A stretch of DNA of 64,000 bases. Origin: Streptomyces prunicolor NBRC 13075 (GTDB lineage: Bacteria > Actinomycetota > Actinomycetes > Streptomycetales > Streptomycetaceae). The notes under the pieces are model-generated. The model did no database searches and was not told where the DNA came from. It saw nothing but the letters and a program-made list of their open reading frames with translations. The stretch spans positions 124,001-188,000 of the forward strand of contig NZ_BARF01000051.1 of assembly GCF_000367365.1 (NCBI RefSeq), in the 5' to 3' direction. Below are positions 51,227 through 58,862 of this stretch, piece after piece; within the stretch, counting starts at the first letter, position 1; each line of letters starts with the position of its first letter. The translations under genes and the position numbers were made by a program.

Positions 51227-51706
51227 ATGAGCAGCAGTACTGTCGTCAACCCTGTTCTGCGGGTCGCCCCCGCCGCGCCCGCGGCAGCCGCCGCCCACTT
51301 CCGCGCGAGCCTCGCCTTCCATGCAGACGTCTCCGACGTGGCCGCCGCGCTGGCGATCGGCGGCGATCCCGGTTTCGTCGTCGTCGACTCACGCTCCACC
51401 GAGTCGTGGGACCAGGGGCACGTCCCTGGAGCGGTCCACCTCCCCACCGCGCTCATTCCGGTGCGGGCCGAGGATCTCCTCGACAAGTCCGTGCCGGTCG
51501 TGACCTATTGCTGGGGTCCGGGCTGCAACGGCGCCACCCGGGCCGCCCTCGCGCTCGCCGAACTCGGGTACCAGGTCAAGGAGATGCTCGGGGGCTTCGA
51601 GTACTGGGTGCGTGAGGGCTTCGAGTTCGAGACGTGGGAGGGGCGTGAGCGAGGTGCGACCGATTCGTTGACGGCACCGGTGGGCGCGGCCGACTGCGGC
51701 TGCTGA
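51227..51706 (+). CDS. Rhodanese-domain sulfurtransferase
   Basis: 159 residues from ATG 51227 (AAAGG upstream). One rhodanese domain: FVVVDSRSTESWDQGHVPGAVHLP and the active-site loop VTYCWGPGCNGATRAALALAELGY, with the first Cys as persulfide carrier and a second Cys in the loop. It ends WVREGFEFETWEG and a Cys-Gly-Cys tail. It is controlled, by position, by the divergent AsnC-type regulator, which suggests a link to cysteine or another sulfur amino acid. Confidence 0.9.
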   Translation: MSSSTVVNPVLRVAPAAPAAAAAHFRASLAFHADVSDVAAALAIGGDPGFVVVDSRSTESWDQGHVPGAVHLPTALIPVRAEDLLDKSVPVVTYCWGPGCNGATRAALALAELGYQVKEMLGGFEYWVREGFEFETWEGRERGATDSLTAPVGAADCGC

Positions 51707-51812
51707 CTGCTGGCGGATGTCCTTCAACTGGGCTTCCTGGAAGGCGAGTTCGTACGCCGACCGCCGACGCGCGGGTCTTCGGAACCGTGAACATGTGGGG
51801 TAGCTGTGCGTG

Positions 51813-51818
51813 TAGGTT
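51813..51818 (+). promoter_or_regulatory. -10 hexamer of a leaderless-type promoter
   Basis: TAGGTT is followed by 6 nt and the ATG at 51825; no ribosome site. Confidence 0.6.
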
Positions 51819-51824
51819 CTGCCC

Positions 51825-52343
51825 ATGGCGCATTACGCGGAGCCGGGTACGGCGGTGCAGTGGGTGGAGTCGGGCGGCGGGCCGCTCATAGCGGTGCCGG
51901 AGACGGTGCTGCCGTTCTGGGCCGGAGCCGACGGCGATGAGCTGGCCTCGGACTACGACCGGGCGTGCGAGGTCGGTGGATACGCCGGCCTGCTGCCCGT
52001 GGGGGATGGCGCGGCGCTGGTCCTGGGCGAGGACCCCGCGTCGACCGCCTTCCTGCCGGAACACGGCACGTTCGTACGGTGGTGTGCCGCGAACTCCGAG
52101 GACGAGGTGCTGGCCGGCATCCCCGCCGCGCTCGCGGGCGCGACCTGGGAGAACGAGGTGCAGTGGGACGTAACCGGCCCGGTCGTCCTGTTCGACTCGG
52201 CGTGGCCCGGGCGGGAGTCGGAGGGTACGGAACATCTGAAGGTCGACCTGGAGCCGGGCCGTTACGCGGTCCGCGCGGGGCAGGCCCGGCCGGGTCCGGA
52301 GACGTGGCTCGGGCTCGTTCAGCTGCGGCGGCTCCCGAGCTGA
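51825..52343 (+). CDS. Imm21-like immunity protein
   Basis: 172 residues with the pattern I recall for Imm21: TAVQWVESGGGPLIAVPETVLPFW, RACEVGGYAGLLPVG, ALVLGEDPASTAFLPEHGTFVRW, then GPVVLFDSAWPG, a basic-acidic stretch and the closing TWLGLVQLRRLP. No signal peptide or membrane helix, so cytoplasmic. Imm21 proteins are listed as antidotes of polymorphic toxins, but no toxin gene adjoins it, and many Streptomyces carry several solitary copies. Its own leaderless-type promoter supports independent expression. Confidence 0.65.
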   Translation: MAHYAEPGTAVQWVESGGGPLIAVPETVLPFWAGADGDELASDYDRACEVGGYAGLLPVGDGAALVLGEDPASTAFLPEHGTFVRWCAANSEDEVLAGIPAALAGATWENEVQWDVTGPVVLFDSAWPGRESEGTEHLKVDLEPGRYAVRAGQARPGPETWLGLVQLRRLPS

Positions 52344-52407
52344 TCGTGCGGTGAGGGGAGTTGCGGGCGGCTGCGTTCCGAACCGACCGCAGGGTGAGGG
52401 GAGTTCT

Positions 52408-52444
52408 CGGCGGCCGGGTCCCGAACTCCCGGACCCGGCCGCCG
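52408..52444. terminator. Long GC hairpin between convergent genes
   Basis: A 14-bp perfect stem (52408-52421 with 52431-52444, GGCGGCCGGGTCC arm) and a 9-nt loop lie between the Imm21-like gene and the DUF885 gene. It probably ends both transcripts. Confidence 0.8.
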
Positions 52445-52446
52445 AT

Positions 52447-52486
52447 GCGTCACCTGCGTCGGAGGTGCGTCACCTGCGTCGGAGGT
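52447..52486. repeat. Two 20-bp direct repeats at the end of the DUF885 gene
   Basis: Two exact copies of a 20-bp unit (52447-52466, 52467-52486) beginning GCGTCACCTGCG, plus the start of a third that runs into the stop codon. Each unit holds a small inverted repeat CACCT/AGGTG. Confidence 0.85.
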
Positions 52487-52489
52487 GCG

Positions 52490-54181
52490 TCAGAGCTGCG
52501 ACAGCTCGTCCACCAGGTCGTCCAGCCCCAGCGAGCCCTGCGACAGCGCGGCCATGTGCCAGGCCTTCAGGTCGAAGGCGTCGCCGTGCCGCTGCCGTGC
52601 GTTCTCGCGGCCCAACAGCCAGGCTCGTTCGCCGAGTTTGTAGCCGATGGCCTGGCCGGGGATCGTGAGGTAGCGGGTCATCTCGCTCTCCACGAAGTCC
52701 GCCGGACGGCTGCTGTGCGCGCCGAAGAACTCCTGGGCCAGCTCCGGCGTCCAACGCTGACCGGGGTGGAAGTGCGAGTCCGCCGGAATCTCCAGCTCCA
52801 GATGCATGCCGATGTCGACGATGACCCGGGCGGCCCGCATCATCTGCGCGTCGAGATAGCCGAGCCGCTGCTCCGCGTCCTCCAGGAAACCCAGCTCGTC
52901 CATCAGCCGCTCCGCGTACAGCGCCCAGCCCTCGGCATTGGCGCTGACCCCGCCCACGGCGGCCTGGTAACGGGAGAGGTTCCCGGCGACATGCGTCCAC
53001 TGCGCGAGCTGGAGGTGATGACCGGGGACGCCCTCGTGGTACCAGGTCGAGACGAGGTCGTAGACCGGGAACCGGGTGCGGCCCATCGTCGGCAACCAGG
53101 TGCGGCCCGGACGCGAGAAGTCCTCCGACGGCGGTGTGTAGTACGGCGCCGCCGCGCCGCCCGCAGGGGCGATGCACGACTCCACCTTCCGTACCCGCTC
53201 GGCGAGTTCGAAGTGTGTGCCGTCCAGATCCTCGATCGCCTTGTCCATCACGCTCTGCAGCCACGCGCGGACCTCTTCGACGCCCTCGATGTGCCGGCCG
53301 TGCTCGTCGAGGTGCGCGAGCGCCACCCACGGGGTCGCGGCGCCGGGCAGGATCTTCTCGGCCTCCCGCTTCATCTCGGCGAGCAGCCGGTGGTACTCGG
53401 ACCAGCCGTACGCGTACGCCTCGTCGAGATCGAGGTCCGTACCGTTGAAGTAGCGCGACCAGCGCGCGTACCGTTCCCGGCCCACCGTGTTCGGCGCGCC
53501 TTCGATGGCCGGCGCGTACACCTCGCGCATCCAGTCCCGCAGCTCCACCAGGGCCGCGGTCGCCGCACGGGCGGCCTCGTCCAGTTCGGGGCGCAGCGCC
53601 TCGGGGCCCGTCGAGGCGAAGTCCTCGAACCAGCCGCGCCCCTGGCCGTCCGTGTCCGACCACTCGGTGAGCTGGCCGATGAAGGTGTCGGTAGGGCGCG
53701 GACCCGCGAACAGCTTGTGATCCAGGCCCAGTTGGAGGCACTCGCGGTAACCCGCCAGCGCGGTCGGCACCGCGCGCAGTCGCTCGGCGATCGCCGTCCA
53801 GTCCTCGTCGGTCTCGGTCGGCGTCACCGTGAACACCTCGCGCACCGAGTGCGCGGGCGTGTGCATGTTGCCGACCGCGCGCAGGCCCTCCTCGGCCTCG
53901 TGCACGGCGAGTTCGGCGGTGAGCCGCTCGCGCAGCAGGCGCGCGCAACGGCGCTCGCTGTCACTGTCCGCGCCGGGCCGGCGCTCTGCCTCGTCGAGCT
54001 TCGCGAGGGTCGCCCGCTGAAGCTCCGCGAGTCGTTCCTGACCTGCGGGGGAGAGATCGGGCAGGCGGCTCGAACTCTCCTTCACGCCGAGATACGTACC
54101 GGTGACCGGATCGAGGGCGATGAGGTCGTCGACGTAGGCGTCGGCGACCTGCCGGGGCAGCGGAGTGTTGGTCTGCGACAT
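52490..54181 (-). CDS. DUF885-family metallopeptidase-like protein
   Basis: 563 residues from ATG 54181 (GAGG at 9 nt); an ATG five codons earlier is possible. The helical DUF885 fold includes a zinc-peptidase-like motif STWYHEGVPGHHLQLAQ and, further on, SANAEGWALYAERLMDELGF with the third ligand Glu, as in gluzincin-like carboxypeptidases. The C-terminal MTRYLTIPGQAIGYKLGE is typical. No signal peptide, so intracellular. Substrate unknown. Confidence 0.88.
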   Translation of the reverse strand: MSQTNTPLPRQVADAYVDDLIALDPVTGTYLGVKESSSRLPDLSPAGQERLAELQRATLAKLDEAERRPGADSDSERRCARLLRERLTAELAVHEAEEGLRAVGNMHTPAHSVREVFTVTPTETDEDWTAIAERLRAVPTALAGYRECLQLGLDHKLFAGPRPTDTFIGQLTEWSDTDGQGRGWFEDFASTGPEALRPELDEAARAATAALVELRDWMREVYAPAIEGAPNTVGRERYARWSRYFNGTDLDLDEAYAYGWSEYHRLLAEMKREAEKILPGAATPWVALAHLDEHGRHIEGVEEVRAWLQSVMDKAIEDLDGTHFELAERVRKVESCIAPAGGAAAPYYTPPSEDFSRPGRTWLPTMGRTRFPVYDLVSTWYHEGVPGHHLQLAQWTHVAGNLSRYQAAVGGVSANAEGWALYAERLMDELGFLEDAEQRLGYLDAQMMRAARVIVDIGMHLELEIPADSHFHPGQRWTPELAQEFFGAHSSRPADFVESEMTRYLTIPGQAIGYKLGERAWLLGRENARQRHGDAFDLKAWHMAALSQGSLGLDDLVDELSQL

Positions 54182-54239
54182 GGGGACCATCCTCATACGC
54201 GGAACTTCTCCGCGTCACCCCGATTCAGCTACGGGCGTG

Positions 54240-54460
54240 GCAAGCGGTAGCAAGGGCCCGCGCATCGGCGGCGCGATGATCGCCTTCGAGGTCCACGGCG
54301 ACCCCCACGAGGTCATCGCGGAGTCCGCCTGATCGCCCCGGCGCTGAGTCAGGGCAGCGTGGACACCCTGATCCAACACCCGGCCTCCATCAGTCACCAC
54401 GTGGTGACCGGGGAGGACGTAGAGGACCTCTGGGCAGATCTGGACGGGGCGCTTGCGCCC
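54240..54460 (+). pseudogene. Decayed C-terminal fragment of a methionine-gamma-lyase/cystathionine-synthase-type PLP enzyme
   Basis: One frame reads SGSKGPRIGGAMIAFEVHGD then PHEVIAE up to about 54321. A single-base loss there shifts to VRLIAPALSQGSVDTLIQHP then ASISHHVV, and an in-frame deletion joins this to TGEDVEDLWADLDGAL. These blocks are, in order, the final segments of Cys/Met-metabolism PLP enzymes, where about 25 residues ending LSVGL normally stand before EDVEDLW. The first ~300 residues with the PLP lysine are absent. The fragment ends in the dispersed hairpin repeat. Confidence 0.75.
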
Positions 54461-54496
54461 CTCCAGAGGGGCGCGGGGAACTGCGCGACCAGCCAC
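54455..54496 (+). repeat. Hairpin plus conserved tail, copy 2 of a dispersed intergenic repeat
   Basis: An 8-bp stem (54455-54462 with 54467-54474) with a 4-nt loop, followed by the tail identical over 29 bases (54468-54496) to the copy at 14499-14527. It separates the PLP-enzyme remnant from the convergent GNAT fusion gene. Confidence 0.75.
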
Positions 54497-54530
54497 AACG
54501 CACCCGCGCCCGTAAACCGATCCGCAACCG

Positions 54531-56066
54531 CTACGGCGCTTCGGCCCTCCCGAACTCCGTAGCATCCACGGAACTCACCGCCGCACTCAGCCGAGCCGTG
54601 ACCACCAACGTCCCCTCCTCGATCTGATAGTCGAGCGGCAGCCCGAGCCCCCGCATCGCCGCCACCATCCCCGTGTTGGACGCCTGAGTCACCGCGTACA
54701 CGCTCTCGCACCCCGCCTCGACAGCCATCCCCACCAGCCGCCCCAACAACTCACTCCCGATACCCCGCCGCTGCCAGTCGTCCTCGACAAGCAGCGCGAC
54801 CTCCGTCTCGTCCCCGTCCCACAACAGGTGCCCGAGCCCGACGATCCGCCCCGACGCCGTCTGCACGGCGAGCGTCCGCCCGAAGCGCGGAGAGAGCAGG
54901 TGGTTGAGATACCGGTCGGCGTCACCGACCGGCCCGTGATAGCGCATACCGAGCGTCCGCGCCGAGCACCGCTCGTGCATCTCCCGCGCCGCGTCCAGAT
55001 CGCCGGTGTCCGCGCGCCGCACGGTGATCGCGTTGCCCTCGGGCAGCGTCAGTACGTCCTGGCTGCGCGGGATGCGCGGACCGAGCCGGGCGTCCAGCTC
55101 GACCAGCGCCCGCGCCCGGGCGAACTCGGTGGGCGTGAACGGCAGATACGCCCGCTCCACTGTGATCACTCCGCCTTCCGGCGCCCGCAGCCGCATGACC
55201 GTGTCCTCCAACGCCCCCTCCACCGGCACCGACTCCGGCTCGCGCCCCGTGCCGGCGACAACGTTGGCGGGCAGTGAACGGATGGTGCACCGGCCCAGCA
55301 ACTGCCGTAGCGCCAGCGGTAGTTCGGCCGCGTCCAGGGCCGTCCGCGTGGCCAGGCCCAGGACACGGGTCGGCGCGTCCACCAGGTCGTGGGCGTCGGC
55401 CCGCTCGATCCAGGTGCCCGAACCGCCGGCCGACGACACCGCCCGGGTGATCTCGGACGCCGCGACCTCGGCCGGCGCCCGCAGCAGGAACTCGTCCACC
55501 GTGCCCTCGGCCAGCGGATGCGTCTGCAGGCTCAGGATGTCGACCTGCTGACCGGCCAGCGCCGTGCACAACACCGCCAGCGATCCCGGCGCGTCCTGCA
55601 CCGTCGTCCGCATCCGCCACAGCGCGGCCGGCGCGGCGACGGGGTCGGCTGCCGCGGACGACGGCGCGGACTCGGACGCCGACGTGAACTCGGACGTGGT
55701 CTCGGATACGGCCTCGGACGCGGACTTCGATACGGGCTTCGACGCGGACTTCGACTTCGACTCGGATGATCCGGTCGGCCCGGTCCGCCGCGTCTCCGCG
55801 GCCGGCCGGGCACCGATATCGCCCGTCGGGGGCGCATGGCCGTGGCGGCGTGACCACCACGTGTGGAACCCCGCCGTGGCGATCAACGCCAGCGCGGAGA
55901 TCGCCAGCAGCGCCGGACCGTCGGGTCCGTGCCCCACCAGATCCGCCACGACGTCCGCCACCGCGACCGCCGTGAACAGCGCGGCCAGCTCCACCAGGTC
56001 CCGCCGCCAGTGGTGCACCGGACGCCCGTGCCTCGCGCGCGTCACATCAGACATGTCTCGACTCAT
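54531..56066 (-). CDS. Membrane-anchored ACT-GNAT fusion protein
   Basis: 511 residues. Two hydrophobic helices near the N-terminus (LVELAALFTAVAVADVVADLVG and ALLAISALALIATAGF) precede a low-complexity Ser/Lys/Glu/Thr repeat (SKSASKPVSKSASEAVSE). Next is an ACT-like domain (about 150-220: WRMRTTVQDAPGSLAVLCTALAGQQVDILSLQ). A C-terminal GNAT acetyltransferase domain (about 345-490) has VRRADTGDLDAAREMHERCS and the acetyl-CoA loop VEDDWQRRGIGSELLGRLV. The ACT part suggests control by a small ligand such as an amino acid. Met5 (56054) is an alternative start. The acceptor substrate is unknown. Confidence 0.82.
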   Translation of the reverse strand: MSRDMSDVTRARHGRPVHHWRRDLVELAALFTAVAVADVVADLVGHGPDGPALLAISALALIATAGFHTWWSRRHGHAPPTGDIGARPAAETRRTGPTGSSESKSKSASKPVSKSASEAVSETTSEFTSASESAPSSAAADPVAAPAALWRMRTTVQDAPGSLAVLCTALAGQQVDILSLQTHPLAEGTVDEFLLRAPAEVAASEITRAVSSAGGSGTWIERADAHDLVDAPTRVLGLATRTALDAAELPLALRQLLGRCTIRSLPANVVAGTGREPESVPVEGALEDTVMRLRAPEGGVITVERAYLPFTPTEFARARALVELDARLGPRIPRSQDVLTLPEGNAITVRRADTGDLDAAREMHERCSARTLGMRYHGPVGDADRYLNHLLSPRFGRTLAVQTASGRIVGLGHLLWDGDETEVALLVEDDWQRRGIGSELLGRLVGMAVEAGCESVYAVTQASNTGMVAAMRGLGLPLDYQIEEGTLVVTARLSAAVSSVDATEFGRAEAP

Positions 56067-56198
56067 GCATCCACTGTGAAGGAAGGGTGTTGCGTGATCA
56101 CGAACGCTCTGTGACCTACCGGTAAAAGGATCGTTCTGTACCTTTTGCCGTTCTTTTGGTGAGTGCGGTGCACCGGAGGTCAGCCCTGTCGCCCTACG

Positions 56199-58862
56199 TC
56201 ATGCGGCCACCCCCTCCACCAGCGCGCTACGCAGCCGACGCGCCTGAGTGACCAGCCGGGACGAGCCGCTCCGGGCCGCCGTCTGCGCCAGATGCGGCAG
56301 TTCACCCCGCGCCCCCGACCGCTCCGCGCACTCGGCGGCCACGGTGAGGAGGTCCCCGAGCGCCCGCGCGTGGGCGGGCTTGGCGTCGCCGTCCAGGTCG
56401 GCGAGCAGTGCGGTGAGGGTGTGCCGGAGGATCCCCCAGATGGTCGCGTTCGCCCCGGTCGCCGCCCCTGTCCGCACCGCCTCGGCGAGCCGCGACGGCT
56501 TCACGGCCCCGCTCCGCACCAGCTCCCCGAGATCCGCACCCAGCCGAGCCGCGTCCAACTGTCCCCGCGCCGTGAGCACCAGCAACGCGTCCACGGCGGC
56601 CAGCCGATCCTCGGGGTGCCGCGCCCCGAGACCGTACGCCACACACAGGTGCGTGGCCTGCCCGGCCACCCCGTCGGATTCGGCCAGCAGTGGGAGTACG
56701 GCGGCCGCGCCCCGGGTGTCGTCGACGGCGACGGCGGACACGTCCCGCACCAGCCGCGCCGCCACCAGCTCGCGACGCTCGGGGAGTATCGCGAGCCAGT
56801 GCGGCTGCACGTCCTGGGTCCAGTGGTAGCAGTGCCAACGGTCGCCGTAGGCGGTCACCGGCTTGCCCAGCGCGCGGAACTCCGCCGGGAAGTCCTCCTG
56901 CACATCGAGGAGTTCACCCAGCTCCACCACGACGCGCGCCCCGGCCGTCCGCCGCCTGCTCAGGGGCAGGGCGGGGCTCTCGGAGGTCAGCCAGCGCGCG
57001 AGCCGGGTGCCCTCCGCCGTGCCGAGCGCCTCCGCCCGCTCGGCGGCAGCGGCTGCCGCCGCCCGGTCCTCGCGGCGCACCCGCAGCAGCGCCTGCGCGA
57101 AGTCGGCCTCCGAGACCCGCGCGCCCAGGCGCCGGTACGCGTCCAGCCGGTCCACCAACTCGCCCGGCTCCAGCAGTCCCGTGCTCCAACTCGGCGTCGA
57201 CAACAGGAACGGCAGCGGCTCCGCGCGGAGCCGGTACGCCACCTCCCACACCCGGGCGTCGAAGGCCCGCGTCAGCGCGCTGTGCCCGCACTCCCGGCCC
57301 CGATGGCCGTGCTGCACCCCTTCGTGAAGTGTGACGGTGCGTACCTTGTCCACGAGGGTGGCCAGCAGGAGATCGAGCCCGTACGATCCGCTGCCGAAGC
57401 TGTGGTGCATCCTGCTGAAATGTTCGTCCGCACGCCGGCCGTACCCGGGCTCGGCACTGTCCCACCAGCGGCGCGCGACCACCGGCCCCAACGCCTCCAG
57501 CAGGGTGTCCCGGTCCCGGTACACATGGCGGACGAGTCCGTCCAGCGCACGCTCGAACGTCGCGACGTCCCCCTCGGTCGCCAGCAACACTCCCAGTTCC
57601 TCGGCGAGTTCGACTGCCGACTCGGGCGCCGGTGCGAGGCGCGCCGCCTCCGGTGCCGGCGGGAGCACCTCCTCGTACACCGTGGATGCCGCCGCCACCG
57701 GCGCCGCACCCAGCGTCTCGACCGCGCGAGCGCGCAAGGTGGGGATCAACTGGTCCGCCGCTACGGCGAGTTCAGCTCGCACCTCGGGGGACCGGACCTT
57801 CTTGAGGTGCCGTTCGACCAGCTTCAGTGCCCGCTCCTGTACGTCCGCGTCCTCGTGCCCGAAGGCCTGGCCGAGGGCGGGCAGTACCTCGTCGGCGGTC
57901 GACGCGTCCCGCGCCAGCACCTTCCCCAGCAGCACGAGTTGAGCCCGGACGAGCTTCTTCTCGGGCCGGAACAGTACGGCGTCCGACATCTCCGCCAGCC
58001 GACGTGGCGTCAACTCCCCCTCCAGAGCCAGGGAACCGAGCACCGACTGAGCATGCGAGGCCACAGTGGGTACCGCGTCCGACGCCAGCGCCAGCCAGTC
58101 GGCGATCCGCTCCCGCTCCTCCTCGTGGGTCAGGGCGAGGGCCTTCAACACGCGCAGGAACACCCGGTTGTCGAGGGTCGTACCGCCCCGCAGCAGCCGG
58201 GCCACACACGCGTCCACCGTGCGCTTCCGGTCCAGGACGCCTTCGGCGGTGAGCTGGGCGAGCGCGTCGACCCAGCTGTTCGGCCCATCGGTCGAGGCCC
58301 ACTCCAGCGGGCTGCCGATGTCCTCCGTCTCGAAGACCGCGTGCACCAGCTCCGCGAGATGCGGATCCGTGCGCAGCCGGTCGAGCAGGGTGTTCCCGAG
58401 CTGCCGCAGGTGGCTGATGTGCTCCACCCAGCCCCGCACATAGGCGTCCGTCGTCGGCACCGGGCAACCGGAGAGCCGCACCAGACCGGCCATCAGCTCA
58501 TACGGCACGCCAGTGGCGGCCGGGCGTCCGGCGAGGCGGTGCGTCACGTCGGCGAGCCAGGCGGTGTCGCGGTCGCCCAGGATGTGGATCAGCAGCGCCG
58601 GGGACGACTGCGACCAGCGCATGTCGGTAGCGGCGATCCAGGTAGCCACTGCTGCCGCCCCCGTCTCGCAGGCGGCCCCGGCCGCGTGCAGAGCCGGATA
58701 GGCGCGGCGGGACGGCTCCTCCCACGGCGCCTTGCGCAGCTCCTTGCGGAGTTCCTTCAACTCCGGCAGGAACGACCGCCGTTCGGCGTCCGTCAGCCCG
58801 TCGAGCAGCCCCACCGCCTCGGCCGTCCGGCCCGCCCGCACCGCTTCCACCAGCGAACTCAT
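56199..58862 (-). CDS. Large helical-repeat protein of the DUF6493 type, partner of SWIM protein
   Basis: 887 residues from ATG 58862, which overlaps the upstream SWIM stop by 4 nt. It is almost wholly alpha-helical and Ala/Leu/Arg-rich, with HEAT-like units (ALGQAFGHEDADVQERALKLVERHLKKV, then VRAELAVAADQLIPTLRARAVETLG). No catalytic motif, signal peptide or membrane helix. A conserved-looking YGDRWHCYHWTQDVQPHW stretch lies near residue 690. I recall such proteins as DUF6493, found beside SWIM zinc-finger genes in Streptomyces. Function unknown; the repeats suggest a scaffold. Confidence 0.7.
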   Translation of the reverse strand: MSSLVEAVRAGRTAEAVGLLDGLTDAERRSFLPELKELRKELRKAPWEEPSRRAYPALHAAGAACETGAAAVATWIAATDMRWSQSSPALLIHILGDRDTAWLADVTHRLAGRPAATGVPYELMAGLVRLSGCPVPTTDAYVRGWVEHISHLRQLGNTLLDRLRTDPHLAELVHAVFETEDIGSPLEWASTDGPNSWVDALAQLTAEGVLDRKRTVDACVARLLRGGTTLDNRVFLRVLKALALTHEEERERIADWLALASDAVPTVASHAQSVLGSLALEGELTPRRLAEMSDAVLFRPEKKLVRAQLVLLGKVLARDASTADEVLPALGQAFGHEDADVQERALKLVERHLKKVRSPEVRAELAVAADQLIPTLRARAVETLGAAPVAAASTVYEEVLPPAPEAARLAPAPESAVELAEELGVLLATEGDVATFERALDGLVRHVYRDRDTLLEALGPVVARRWWDSAEPGYGRRADEHFSRMHHSFGSGSYGLDLLLATLVDKVRTVTLHEGVQHGHRGRECGHSALTRAFDARVWEVAYRLRAEPLPFLLSTPSWSTGLLEPGELVDRLDAYRRLGARVSEADFAQALLRVRREDRAAAAAAAERAEALGTAEGTRLARWLTSESPALPLSRRRTAGARVVVELGELLDVQEDFPAEFRALGKPVTAYGDRWHCYHWTQDVQPHWLAILPERRELVAARLVRDVSAVAVDDTRGAAAVLPLLAESDGVAGQATHLCVAYGLGARHPEDRLAAVDALLVLTARGQLDAARLGADLGELVRSGAVKPSRLAEAVRTGAATGANATIWGILRHTLTALLADLDGDAKPAHARALGDLLTVAAECAERSGARGELPHLAQTAARSGSSRLVTQARRLRSALVEGVAA

